The notes under the pieces are model-generated. The model was not told where the DNA came from, searched no databases, and was given only the letters and a program-made list of their open reading frames with translations. From PFJX01 sp040757575 (GTDB lineage Bacteria; Pseudomonadota; Gammaproteobacteria; Burkholderiales; Thiobacillaceae), in contig JBFLXA010000008.1 of the NCBI GenBank assembly GCA_040757575.1, positions 1-64,000 of the forward strand: a DNA stretch of 64,000 nt, in the 5' to 3' direction. Below, piece after piece: positions 51,318 through 59,907 of the stretch (the first letter of the stretch is position 1; every line of letters begins with the position of its first letter). The position numbers and the translations under genes are program-made.

Positions 51318-52178
51318 ATGAATGCCTATCTGCAACTGTCAGAAGTCAGCATCGACTTTCCCACCCCCAGGGGCCCTTTCCGGGCGCTGAACAAGGTGAG
51401 CCTGAATATCTCCAAAGGGGAGTTCGTCACCCTCATCGGCCACTCCGGCTGCGGCAAATCCACGGTGCTGAACATCGTCGCCGGCCTGCACCAGGCCACC
51501 GAAGGCGGCGTATTGCTGGAAAACAAGGAGGTCAACGTGCCGGGCCCAGAACGGGCTGTGGTGTTCCAGAACCACTCCCTGCTGCCCTGGCTCACCGCCT
51601 ATGAAAACGTGGAACTGGCCGTGAAACGGGTTTTCAAGGGCAACAAGACCAAGTCAGAGATGCGTGAGTGGATCGTGCACAACCTGGAACTGGTGCACAT
51701 GGCCCACGCCATGGACAAGCGTCCGGACGAAATCTCCGGCGGCATGAAGCAGCGGGTAGGCATCGCCCGAGCCCTGGCCATGGAGCCCAAGGTGCTGCTC
51801 ATGGACGAACCCTTCGGCGCCCTGGACGCCCTGACTCGCGCCCATCTGCAGGACTCCCTCATGGAGATCCACGCCGATCTGGGCAACACGGTGATCATGA
51901 TCACCCACGACGTGGACGAGGCTGTGCTGTTATCGGACCGCATCGTCATGATGACCAACGGCCCTGCCGCCACCATCGGCGAAATACTGGAAATCGACTT
52001 GCCCCGACCCCGCGACCGGGTGGCACTGGCGGACGATGCCCGCTATAACCACTTCCGCAGGGAAGTCCTCGCCTTCCTGTATGAACGGCAACGCAAGGTG
52101 GAGGACTTCGGCGCGGCAAAAAAATCCCGGGACCGGGCGGCTGAGCAATCGGCAACCCGGTCCGCACTGGCGGGCTAG
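51318..52178 (+). CDS. nrtD: Nitrate ABC transporter ATPase
   Basis: 286 aa. Walker A GHSGCGKST, Q-loop FQNHSLLPWLTAYENVEL, signature SGGMKQRVGIARALAMEPKVLLMDEPFGALDALT (Walker B and D-loop), H-loop THDVDEAV. NrtD-like single ATPase without the C-terminal sensor domain of NrtC. Start at 51318 follows AAAGGAAATCC. Directly after nrtB (38 bp) and before nasS (35 bp). Confidence 0.94.
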   Translation: MNAYLQLSEVSIDFPTPRGPFRALNKVSLNISKGEFVTLIGHSGCGKSTVLNIVAGLHQATEGGVLLENKEVNVPGPERAVVFQNHSLLPWLTAYENVELAVKRVFKGNKTKSEMREWIVHNLELVHMAHAMDKRPDEISGGMKQRVGIARALAMEPKVLLMDEPFGALDALTRAHLQDSLMEIHADLGNTVIMITHDVDEAVLLSDRIVMMTNGPAATIGEILEIDLPRPRDRVALADDARYNHFRREVLAFLYERQRKVEDFGAAKKSRDRAAEQSATRSALAG

Positions 52179-52213
52179 GCCATACACTTGATGAAAACAG
52201 GATCGGTGGGGAC

Positions 52214-53386
52214 ATGCATACAGCAGCCAAAGCAAAGCAGAAGTCCGGTGGCACTGTCATCCGGGTTGGTTTCATCCCTCTGACGGATTGCGCCCCCCTG
52301 GCCATGGCCGTGGCCAAGGGTTTCGACCGCAAGCATGGCATCGAGATCGTGCTGTCCCGGGAAGCCTCCTGGGCATCCATCCGGGACAAGCTGCTCACAG
52401 GCCAGCTGGACGCGGCCCACACCCTCTACGGCCTGGTGTACGGGGTGCAGATGGGCATCGGCGGCCCCCGCCAGGACATGGCCGTGCTCATGACCCTGAA
52501 CCGCAACGGCCAGGCCATCACCCTGGCCAACCGGCTCCATGGCCTGGGGGTAAAGGATGGTCCCAGCCTGGCCCGCCATATCCGGGAATGCAACCGCCGC
52601 CACACCTTCGCCCAGACCTTTCCCACCGGCACCCATGCCCTGTGGCTGTATTACTGGCTGGCCAGCCACGGGGTGCACCCCTTCCGGGACATCAACAACG
52701 TGGTGGTGCCGCCGCCCCAGATGACAGGCCACCTGGCGGTGGGCAACATGGACGGCTTTTGCGCCGGCGAACCCTGGAACGCCCTGGCCATCAAGGAGAA
52801 AGCCGGTTTCACCGTGGCCACCAGCCAGGACATCTGGCCCGACCATCCGGAAAAGGTGCTGGCATGTAGCCGCAGTTTCGCCGACCGGCAGCCGGACCAG
52901 GCCCGGGCCCTGATCATGGCCGTGCTGGAGGCCGCCCGCTATCTGGACACGGTCCGGGGCCGCAACGAAGCCGCCCAGTTGCTGGCGGGCGCGGATTTCA
53001 TCAACGTCCCCGTGGACCTGATCGAGGGACGTTTGCAAGGACATTACCAGGACGGCCTGGGACGGGCCTGGCAGGACCCCCACGCCATGACCTTCTTCCA
53101 GGACGGCCAGGTGGGTTTGCCCTGGCTGTCGGACGGCATGTGGTTCCTGACCCAGCACTACCGCTGGGGCATGCTGGCGGAACACCCGGACTACCTGGGG
53201 GTGGCCCGGCAGGTGCAGCGTCTGGACCTTTACCGGCAGGCGGCGGACCAGGTGGGCATCGCCACCCCGGCGGACACCCACCGCAGTTCACGCCTGATGG
53301 ATGGCCGCCTCTGGGACGGCTCCGACCCGGCCGGTTACGCCGCCGGTTTCGTTCTCCAGGGCAACGGTTACCGGGAAGCCGCCTGA
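52214..53386 (+). CDS. nasS: Cytoplasmic nitrate/nitrite sensor NasS
   Basis: 390 aa. NrtA-like fold (RVGFIPLTDCAPLAMAVAKGFDRKHGIEIVLSREASWASIRDKLLTGQLDAAH; GFCAGEPWNALAI), but with no signal peptide, as expected for NasS, which holds NasT inactive until nitrate or nitrite binds. Its position at the end of the nrt operon and the presence of NasT support this. It could instead be a shortened transporter component, but the missing export signal argues against that. Confidence 0.88.
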   Translation: MHTAAKAKQKSGGTVIRVGFIPLTDCAPLAMAVAKGFDRKHGIEIVLSREASWASIRDKLLTGQLDAAHTLYGLVYGVQMGIGGPRQDMAVLMTLNRNGQAITLANRLHGLGVKDGPSLARHIRECNRRHTFAQTFPTGTHALWLYYWLASHGVHPFRDINNVVVPPPQMTGHLAVGNMDGFCAGEPWNALAIKEKAGFTVATSQDIWPDHPEKVLACSRSFADRQPDQARALIMAVLEAARYLDTVRGRNEAAQLLAGADFINVPVDLIEGRLQGHYQDGLGRAWQDPHAMTFFQDGQVGLPWLSDGMWFLTQHYRWGMLAEHPDYLGVARQVQRLDLYRQAADQVGIATPADTHRSSRLMDGRLWDGSDPAGYAAGFVLQGNGYREAA

Positions 53387-53525
53387 ACTGGCCAGGGCCG
53401 GGAAGCCCGCGCCGAAAGATGCGCACCAAAAGAGGGCCTCGACATCCTTTTGTTTTGCTTTTTCATCCCCCCCGTTGCGTATAAAATGCGCAGCTTTCCC
53501 CGGCACCCCTCCCCTCTATCCCGTC

Positions 53526-54554
53526 ATGCGGATCGGCCCCCACCTGCTCAAGAACAACCTGATCGTCGCCCCCATGGCAGGCGTCACCGATCGGCCGTTC
53601 CGCCAGCTGTGCAAGAAGATGGGCGCGGGCATGGCGGTGTCGGAGATGGTGACCTCCAACTCCCTGTTGTACGGTTCGGCCAAGACCCAGCGCCGGGCCA
53701 ACCATGAGGGCGAGGTGGAGCCCGTTTCCGTGCAGATCGCCGGCAGCGTGCCGGAGATGATGGCCGAGGCCGCGAAGTACAACACCGACCGGGGCGCGGC
53801 CATCATCGACATCAACATGGGCTGCCCGGCCAAGAAGGTGTGCAACGTCATGGCCGGCTCTGCCCTGTTGCAGGACGAGCCCCTGGTAGGCCGCATCCTG
53901 GAAGCCGTGGTGCAAGCGGTACCGGAGCATCCGGTGACCCTGAAGATTCGCACCGGCTGGGACCGGGAACACAAGAACGCCCTCAGCATCCTGCACATCG
54001 CCCAGGAATCCGGCATCCAGGCTCTGGCCATCCACGGCCGTACCCGGGCCTGCGGCTACCACGGCAATGCGGAGTACGACACCATCAAGGCGGTCAAGGC
54101 GGCGGCGAAGATTCCGGTCATCGCCAACGGTGACATCACCACGCCGGAAAAGGCCCGTTTCGTGCTGGCCTACACCGGCGCCGACGCGGTCATGATCGGC
54201 CGGGCCGCCCAGGGCCGCCCCTGGCTGTTCCGGGAGATCGGCCACTTCCTGGCCACGGGTGAGAAGCTGCCCACGCCGGAAGTGGCGGAGATTCACCAGG
54301 TGCTGCTGGAACACCTGGACGACCTGTACCGCTTCTACGGCGAAGTGGCCGGGGCCCGCATGGCCCGCAAGCACATCGCCTGGTACACCCGGGGGCTGGC
54401 GGATTCCGCCACCTTCCGCCACGGCATGAACCAGCTCCAGACCACCCGGGAGCAACTGGAGGCGGTCAACGACTTCTTCTGGCGTACGCGGGAGCGCAGC
54501 GCACGTCTGGTGTACCTGGACGACCCCGGCGGGGGCCACCAGGAAGCCGCCTGA
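53526..54554 (+). CDS. dusB: tRNA-dihydrouridine synthase B
   Basis: 342 aa TIM-barrel flavoenzyme: VAPMAGVTDRPFRQLCKKMGAGMAVSEMV, DINMGCPAKKVCNVMAGSALL (catalytic Cys), IHGRTRACGYHG, and VIANGDITTPEKA with AVMIGRAAQGRPWLFRE. It reduces U to dihydrouridine in tRNA. The ATG at 53526 fits the family N-terminus (MRIGPHLLKNNLIVAPM). Followed by fis, the classic dusB-fis pair. Confidence 0.97.
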   Translation: MRIGPHLLKNNLIVAPMAGVTDRPFRQLCKKMGAGMAVSEMVTSNSLLYGSAKTQRRANHEGEVEPVSVQIAGSVPEMMAEAAKYNTDRGAAIIDINMGCPAKKVCNVMAGSALLQDEPLVGRILEAVVQAVPEHPVTLKIRTGWDREHKNALSILHIAQESGIQALAIHGRTRACGYHGNAEYDTIKAVKAAAKIPVIANGDITTPEKARFVLAYTGADAVMIGRAAQGRPWLFREIGHFLATGEKLPTPEVAEIHQVLLEHLDDLYRFYGEVAGARMARKHIAWYTRGLADSATFRHGMNQLQTTREQLEAVNDFFWRTRERSARLVYLDDPGGGHQEAA

Positions 54555-54606
54555 AACAGCAGCTCAAACAGCAGTTCAAATATCAGATAAATGACAAGGA
54601 AGTTGG

Positions 54607-54852
54607 ATGGAGCAGCACATCAATGAAAGCGAACTGGCCCTTTGCGTGCGCCGGGAGCTGGACCAGTATTTCAAGGACCTGGACGGCGAATCCCCCACGG
54701 GGATCTACGACATGGTCCTGAACTGCGTGGAAAAACCCGTGCTGGAACTGATCCTGGACCGGGCCGGCAGCAACCAGAGCCGGGCCGCAGAATGGCTGGG
54801 CATCAACCGCAACACCCTGCGCAAGAAGATGCAGCAACACGGCATCAAGTAA
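54607..54852 (+). CDS. fis: DNA-bending protein Fis
   Basis: 81 aa, slightly shorter than the enterobacterial 98 aa form but typical of betaproteobacteria. The C-terminal HTH is LELILDRAGSNQSRAAEWLGINRNTLRKKMQQHGIK. A nucleoid-associated growth-phase regulator, 52 bp after dusB. Confidence 0.96.
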   Translation: MEQHINESELALCVRRELDQYFKDLDGESPTGIYDMVLNCVEKPVLELILDRAGSNQSRAAEWLGINRNTLRKKMQQHGIK

Positions 54853-54857
54853 ACCGG

Positions 54858-54944
54858 TGATGAGTGATGGGGGATGGGGAATGAGATAACCCCAGCCTCC
54901 TCGTTAGCCCCTCATCCCCCTTCCCCCATTCCCCATCCCCACTC
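54858..54944. repeat. Intergenic iterated hairpin between fis and purH
   Basis: The left arm iterates GATGGGG (54866-54885) and the right arm iterates CCCCATC/CCCCATT (54912-54941), giving a long interrupted stem. Same architecture as 12890 and 56519 with another unit sequence. Occupies nearly the whole gap. Confidence 0.75.
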
Positions 54945-54949
54945 TCAAA

Positions 54950-56503
54950 ATGAAACGCGCCCTCCTCTCCGTATCCGACAAGACCGGTCTCATCGATTTC
55001 GCCCGTGCCCTGGCTGACCAGGGTGTGGAACTCCTCTCCACCGGCGGCACCGCCAAGGCCATCCGCGACGCGGGCATCGCGGTGAAAGACGTGTCCGAGT
55101 TCACCGGCTTTCCCGAAATGCTGGATGGCCGGGTGAAGACCCTGCATCCCCGGGTTCACGCCGGCATCCTGTCGGTGCGCAGCAACCCGGACCACGTAGC
55201 CACCATGGCCGAGCATGGCCTGGAGTACATCGACCTGGTGTGCGTGAACCTGTATCCCTTCGTGCAGACGGTGTCCAAGCCCCACACCCTGGAGGACGCC
55301 ATCGAGAACATCGACATCGGCGGCCCGGCCATGGTGCGTTCCAGCGCCAAGAACTATAAGCACGTGGCCATTGTCACCGACCCGGCGGACTACGCCTCTC
55401 TGGTAGACGAGATGAAAGCCAACGGCGGCAAGCTCGCCGACGCCACCCGCTTCACCCTGGCGAAGAAGGCCTTCACCCACACGGCCCAGTACGACGGCCA
55501 CATCAGCAACTACCTGACCTCCCTGACCGCCGACGGCGGCAAGGAACAGTTCGGCGAGAAACTGACCCTGCAATACAGCCGGGCCCAGACCTGCCGCTAC
55601 GGCGAAAACCCCCACCAGAACGGGGCCTTCTACGTGGAAGCCGGGGCCCCCGTGGGTACCATCGCTTCCGCCCGGCAGATCCAGGGCAAGGAACTGTCCT
55701 ACAACAACATCGCCGACACCGATGCCGCCCTGGAATGCGTGAAGCTGTTCGACGCCGCTCCCGCCTGCGTCATCGTCAAACACGCCAACCCCTGCGGCGT
55801 GGCCTATGGTGCCAGCCTTCTGGAGGCCTACAACCGGGCCTATCAGACGGACCCGGAGTCGGCCTTCGGCGGCATCATCGCCTTCAACGGCCGCCTGGAT
55901 GGCGAAACGGCGAAGACCATCGTCGAACGCCAGTTCGTGGAAGTCATCATCGCCCCGGAGGTGAGCCCGGAAGCCAGCGAGGCCGTGGCTGCCAAGAAGA
56001 ACGTGCGCCTGCTGGAATGCGGCGCCTGGAGCGGTGCCCTGGCGCAGATGGACATGAAGCGGGTGGCCGGCGGCCTGCTGGTCCAGGATGCCGACGTGCT
56101 GCTGCACGGCGAGCTCAAGGTGGTGACCAAGCGGGCCCCCACGGAACAGGAAATGGCCGACCTGCTGTTCGCCTGGCGGGTGGCCAAGTTCGTCAAATCC
56201 AACGCCATCGTCTACGCCCGGGACAAGATGACCATCGGCGTGGGCGCCGGCCAGATGAGCCGGGTCAACTCCGCCCGCATCGCCGCCATCAAGGCCGAGC
56301 ATGCCGGCCTGGAGGTGCCTGGTTCTGTGATGGCTTCTGACGCCTTCTTCCCCTTCCGGGACGGCCTGGACAACGCCGCCGCCGCCGGCATCAAGGCGGT
56401 GATCCAGCCCGGCGGCTCCATGCGGGACGAGGAAGTCATCGCCGCCGCCGATGAACACGGCATCGCCATGGTCTTCACCGGCGTACGTCATTTCCGACAC
56501 TGA
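54950..56503 (+). CDS. purH: Bifunctional AICAR formyltransferase/IMP cyclohydrolase
   Basis: 517 aa. An N-terminal MGS-like IMP cyclohydrolase domain (ALLSVSDKTGLIDFARAL...LLSTGGTAKAIRDAG, VNLYPF) is followed by the AICAR transformylase domain (RYGENPHQNGAFYV, KHANPCGVAYG, ...AFFPFRDGLDNAAAAGIKAVIQPGGSMRDEEVI). It catalyses the last two steps of IMP synthesis. purD follows, as in many betaproteobacteria. Confidence 0.98.
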   Translation: MKRALLSVSDKTGLIDFARALADQGVELLSTGGTAKAIRDAGIAVKDVSEFTGFPEMLDGRVKTLHPRVHAGILSVRSNPDHVATMAEHGLEYIDLVCVNLYPFVQTVSKPHTLEDAIENIDIGGPAMVRSSAKNYKHVAIVTDPADYASLVDEMKANGGKLADATRFTLAKKAFTHTAQYDGHISNYLTSLTADGGKEQFGEKLTLQYSRAQTCRYGENPHQNGAFYVEAGAPVGTIASARQIQGKELSYNNIADTDAALECVKLFDAAPACVIVKHANPCGVAYGASLLEAYNRAYQTDPESAFGGIIAFNGRLDGETAKTIVERQFVEVIIAPEVSPEASEAVAAKKNVRLLECGAWSGALAQMDMKRVAGGLLVQDADVLLHGELKVVTKRAPTEQEMADLLFAWRVAKFVKSNAIVYARDKMTIGVGAGQMSRVNSARIAAIKAEHAGLEVPGSVMASDAFFPFRDGLDNAAAAGIKAVIQPGGSMRDEEVIAAADEHGIAMVFTGVRHFRH

Positions 56504-56518
56504 TCCGGACGAGATACG

Positions 56519-56596
56519 TGAAATGGGAAACGGGAAACGTCAACCCCGCATGATGGGTGCTTGTCGCGTTTCCCGTTTCTCGTTTCCCTTTTCCCC
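56519..56596. repeat. Intergenic iterated hairpin between purH and purD
   Basis: GGGAAACGGGAAACG (56525-56539) faces CGTTTCCCGTTTCTCG (56567-56582) and further GTTTCCC units. The repeated unit GGGAAACG is the same as in the cbbQ-cbbO hairpin (12890). Confidence 0.85.
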
Positions 56597-56617
56597 AATT
56601 CAACTCCCGAGACAAAC

Positions 56618-57898
56618 ATGAATCTGTTGGTAATCGGTTCAGGTGGGCGCGAACACGCCCTGGCATGGCGCCTCAAGCAAAGCCCCCGGGTGCACAAGGT
56701 GTTCGTCGCCCCCGGCAACGGCGGCACAGCCCGGGAAGAAGACATCGAGAACGTGCCGGTCACGGCCATTCCCGATCTGGTCGCCTTCGCCCGGGACAAT
56801 GACATCGCCTTTACCGTGGTGGGGCCGGAAGCCCCCCTGGCGGCCGGGGTGGTGGACGCCTTCCGGGCGGCCGGTCTGAAGATATTCGGCCCCCTCCAGG
56901 CGGCCGCCCAGCTGGAATCCTCCAAGGACTTCGCCAAGCAGTTCATGGCCCGGCACGGCATTCCCACGGCGAAATTCGGCACCTTCACCGATGCCGCCGC
57001 CGCCCATGCCTACATCGATGCCCAGGGCGCGCCCATCGTCGTCAAGGCCGACGGCCTGGCGGCGGGCAAGGGCGTGGTGGTAGCCACCACCACCGAGGAA
57101 GCCCACGTTGCCGTGGACGCCATGCTCAGCGGCAACAGCATGGGCGATGCCGGCCACCAGGTGGTAATCGAGGAATGCCTGGTGGGGGAAGAAGCCAGCT
57201 TCATCGTCATGGTGGATGGCGAGCATATCCTGCCCATGGCCACCAGCCAGGACCACAAGCGGCTGCTGGACAACGACGCCGGCCCCAACACCGGAGGCAT
57301 GGGAGCCTACTCCCCCGCCCCGGTGGTGACCCCGGAGATCCACGCCAAGGTCATGCGGGAAGTGATCAAGCCCGTGGTGGCCGGGATGAAGGCGGAAGGC
57401 ACGCCCTACACCGGCTTTCTCTACGCCGGGCTGATGATCGCCCCGGACGGCAAGCTGGGCACCCTGGAATTCAACTGCCGTTTCGGCGACCCGGAAACCC
57501 AGCCCATCATGTTGCGACTGAAGTCCGATTTCGCCACCCTGGTGGAAGCGGCCATCGAAGGACGCCTGGACCAGGTGGAAGCGGAATGGGACCGGCGCTG
57601 CGCCCTGGGCGTGGTACTGGCCGCCGCCGGCTATCCGGAAAGCCCACGCAAGGGCGATGCCATCACCGGCCTGGACCAGCGGGGGGACGATTTCCACATC
57701 TTCCACGCCGGCACGACCCAGGAAGGGGACCAGGTGGTCACCGCCGGAGGCCGGGTACTGTGCGTCACGGCCCTGGGGGACACGGTGAAGATGGCCCAGG
57801 CCCGGGCCTATGAGGTGGCCGCCGGCATCGGCTTCGCAGGCCGGCAGATGCGAACCGACATCGGCTGGCGGGCCATCCAGCGCAAGAAAAGCAAATAG
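56618..57898 (+). CDS. purD: Phosphoribosylamine-glycine ligase
   Basis: 426 aa ATP-grasp enzyme: MNLLVIGSGGREHALAWRL at the N-terminus, FTVVGPEAPLAAGVVDAF, KADGLAAGKGVVVA (ATP site), GASSFIVMVDGE-like EEASFIVMVDGE, and TLEFNCRFGDPETQ. It makes GAR in purine synthesis. The ATG at 56618 matches the family start. Confidence 0.98.
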   Translation: MNLLVIGSGGREHALAWRLKQSPRVHKVFVAPGNGGTAREEDIENVPVTAIPDLVAFARDNDIAFTVVGPEAPLAAGVVDAFRAAGLKIFGPLQAAAQLESSKDFAKQFMARHGIPTAKFGTFTDAAAAHAYIDAQGAPIVVKADGLAAGKGVVVATTTEEAHVAVDAMLSGNSMGDAGHQVVIEECLVGEEASFIVMVDGEHILPMATSQDHKRLLDNDAGPNTGGMGAYSPAPVVTPEIHAKVMREVIKPVVAGMKAEGTPYTGFLYAGLMIAPDGKLGTLEFNCRFGDPETQPIMLRLKSDFATLVEAAIEGRLDQVEAEWDRRCALGVVLAAAGYPESPRKGDAITGLDQRGDDFHIFHAGTTQEGDQVVTAGGRVLCVTALGDTVKMAQARAYEVAAGIGFAGRQMRTDIGWRAIQRKKSK

Positions 57899-57912
57899 AA
57901 ATAGCCCCTGCC

Positions 57913-58326
57913 ATGCACCCGGCCACCCAGGAATGGCTTGCCCTGCAGGGCCAGTTCGAGGCCTATGAGCGTCCGGCGCTGGGGCTCAAGCTGGCGGCTG
58001 TCCTGGTGCTGCTGCTGGGCTTCATCGCCCCATTCTCCCAGTCTGTTCCCCTTGGCGCCCAGCTCGCCCTGATCGGCGTGCTCTGGCTACAGGAAGGCAT
58101 CCTGCGCACCTTCCAGGCCCGCCTGGGGGCCCGGCTGGAATACCTGGAGCAAGGCCTGGGCCGGGGCGCCCTGGCGGAGACCGATGCCTGCCAGTTGCAC
58201 ACCGCCTGGCGCCAGTCCCGCCCCGGCACCCTGGGCCTGGTGGGGGAATATCTGCGCAGCGCCCTGCGCCCCACCGTGGCCTACCCCTACCCGGTGCTCA
58301 TGGCCCTGGCCCTCTGGCTGGACTGA
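57913..58326 (+). CDS. Small membrane protein of unknown function
   Basis: 137 aa with two central hydrophobic segments (about residues 24-42 and 48-62) and a third at the C-terminus (YPYPVLMALALWLD). No family recognised. Sits 14 bp after purD and 3 bp before tsaC, so it is probably translated from the same mRNA. Confidence 0.6.
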   Translation: MHPATQEWLALQGQFEAYERPALGLKLAAVLVLLLGFIAPFSQSVPLGAQLALIGVLWLQEGILRTFQARLGARLEYLEQGLGRGALAETDACQLHTAWRQSRPGTLGLVGEYLRSALRPTVAYPYPVLMALALWLD

Positions 58327-58329
58327 GGC

Positions 58330-58890
58330 ATGAGGGGCGGCCATCCGGTTCCTGCACGGCGACTGCGGGCTTTCCTGACCCGGGGGGGCGTCATTGCCTA
58401 TGCCACCGAATCCTGCTTCGGCCTGGGCTGCGATCCCCGCAACCCCCTGGCGGTACGCCGCCTGCTGGCCCTGAAACGCCGCCCCCAGGCCAAGGGCCTC
58501 ATCCTCATCGGCAGTGACGCCCGGCAATTCCGCCGCTTCCTGGCCCCCCTGCCTGCCTCACTGAGCCAGCAACTGGGCACCTGGTGGCCCGGCCCCACTA
58601 CCCTGTTGCTGCCCACGTCCCGCCATTGCCCCCCCTGGGTTCGGGGCCAGCACGCCAAGCTGGCCGTGCGGGTCACCGCCCACCCGGACGCCCGCCGCCT
58701 GTGCCATGACCTGGACATGGCCCTGGTTTCCACCAGCGCCAACCTGGCGGGCCGTCGCTCCCTGAAGAGCTGGCGGGCCTGCCAGCAGACCTTCGGCCGG
58801 CGGGTCTGGGTCCTGCCTGGACGCATCGGCAAACGCAAACGGCCCTCCACCATCCTGGACCCCCTGGACGGGGGCATCCTGAGGCCCTGA
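58330..58890 (+). CDS. tsaC: Threonylcarbamoyl-AMP synthase, TsaC/YrdC type
   Basis: 186 aa, the short TsaC form. Features: GGVIAYATESCFGLGCDPRNPLAVRRLLALKRRPQAKGLILI (ATP/Thr pocket with KRRPxxKG), WPGPTTLLLPTSR, and ALVSTSANLAGR. It makes threonylcarbamoyl-AMP for the t6A37 modification of tRNAs. Next to hemF as in many proteobacteria. Confidence 0.92.
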   Translation: MRGGHPVPARRLRAFLTRGGVIAYATESCFGLGCDPRNPLAVRRLLALKRRPQAKGLILIGSDARQFRRFLAPLPASLSQQLGTWWPGPTTLLLPTSRHCPPWVRGQHAKLAVRVTAHPDARRLCHDLDMALVSTSANLAGRRSLKSWRACQQTFGRRVWVLPGRIGKRKRPSTILDPLDGGILRP

Positions 58891-58929
58891 TCCCCCGGTA
58901 GAATCCCGCAAAACCTGCTGAGCCCCACC

Positions 58930-59907
58930 ATGGACACCCAACGCGTCAAGGCATTCCTCATCAACCTGCAAGAACTCATCGTGCAACGGCTGGAGCAGGT
59001 GGACGGCACCCCTTTCCGCCGGGATGCCTGGGAGCGGCCCGAGGGGGGCGGGGGGATTTCCCGCCTGGTCGAGGAAGGCAATGTGCTGGAGCGGGGCGGG
59101 GTGAACTTCTCCCATGTCATGGGCGCAAAGCTGCCCCCCTCCGCCAGCGCCCACCGGCCGGAACTGGCTGGCCGCCGCTGGGAGGCCATGGGGGTTTCCC
59201 TGGTGATGCACCCCCGCAACCCTTATGCCCCCACCACCCACATGAACGTGCGCTTCTTTGTCGCGGAAAAGGCGGGGGAGGCGCCGGTATGGTGGTTCGG
59301 CGGCGGCATGGACATGACGCCCTATTACGGCTTCGAGGAAGACGCGGTGCATTTCCACACCCTGTGCCGCAAATCCCTGGAGCCCTTCGGCGCCGACTAC
59401 TATCCCCGCTTCAAGAAATGGTGCGACGAGTACTTTTTCCTGAAACACCGCAACGAGCCCCGGGGCATCGGCGGCATTTTCTTCGACGACCTGTCCTCCC
59501 CCCCCTCACCCACAAGCGGGGGAGGGGCCGGGGGAGCGGGTAAGACATCGGCAGACGCCGATGCCTTCGAGCACTGCTTCAACCTGCTGGAAAGCGTCGG
59601 TGACCACTTTCTGCCTGCCTACGTGCCCATTCTGGAACGTCGCGCCGACACCCCCTACGGCGAGCGGGAACGGGACTTCCAGCTTTACCGCCGAGGCCGT
59701 TACGTGGAATTCAACCTGGTGTTCGACCGGGGCACCCTGTTCGGCCTGCAATCCGGCGGGCGTACCGAATCCATCCTCATGTCCATGCCACCCCTGGTGA
59801 AATGGCGTTATGACTGGCACCCCGAAGCCGGCAGCGAAGAAGCCCGGTTGTACAACGACTTTCTCCGTCCCCGGGACTGGCTGACCGCAGATAGCCCCGC
59901 TCCATGA
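58930..59907 (+). CDS. hemF: Oxygen-dependent coproporphyrinogen III oxidase
   Basis: 325 aa. HemF signatures: GGGGISRLVEEGNVLERGGVNFSHV, HMNVRFFVAEK, WWFGGGMDMTPYYGFEEDAVHFH, GIGGIFFDDL and VEFNLVFDRGTLFGLQSGGRTESILMSMPPLVKW. It decarboxylates coproporphyrinogen III with O2. Between FDDL and FEHCFNLLESVGD an extra 20-25 residues (SPPSPTSGGGAGGAGKTS) are encoded by an in-frame REP-like element. The stop overlaps the next start (ATGA). Confidence 0.96.
   Translation: MDTQRVKAFLINLQELIVQRLEQVDGTPFRRDAWERPEGGGGISRLVEEGNVLERGGVNFSHVMGAKLPPSASAHRPELAGRRWEAMGVSLVMHPRNPYAPTTHMNVRFFVAEKAGEAPVWWFGGGMDMTPYYGFEEDAVHFHTLCRKSLEPFGADYYPRFKKWCDEYFFLKHRNEPRGIGGIFFDDLSSPPSPTSGGGAGGAGKTSADADAFEHCFNLLESVGDHFLPAYVPILERRADTPYGERERDFQLYRRGRYVEFNLVFDRGTLFGLQSGGRTESILMSMPPLVKWRYDWHPEAGSEEARLYNDFLRPRDWLTADSPAP
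59502..59540. repeat. REP-like palindrome inserted in hemF
   Basis: CCCCTCACCCAC-AA-GCGGGGGAGGGG (59502-59527) followed by CCGGGGGAGCGGG, a diverged copy of the nirB element, kept in frame. Confidence 0.85.
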
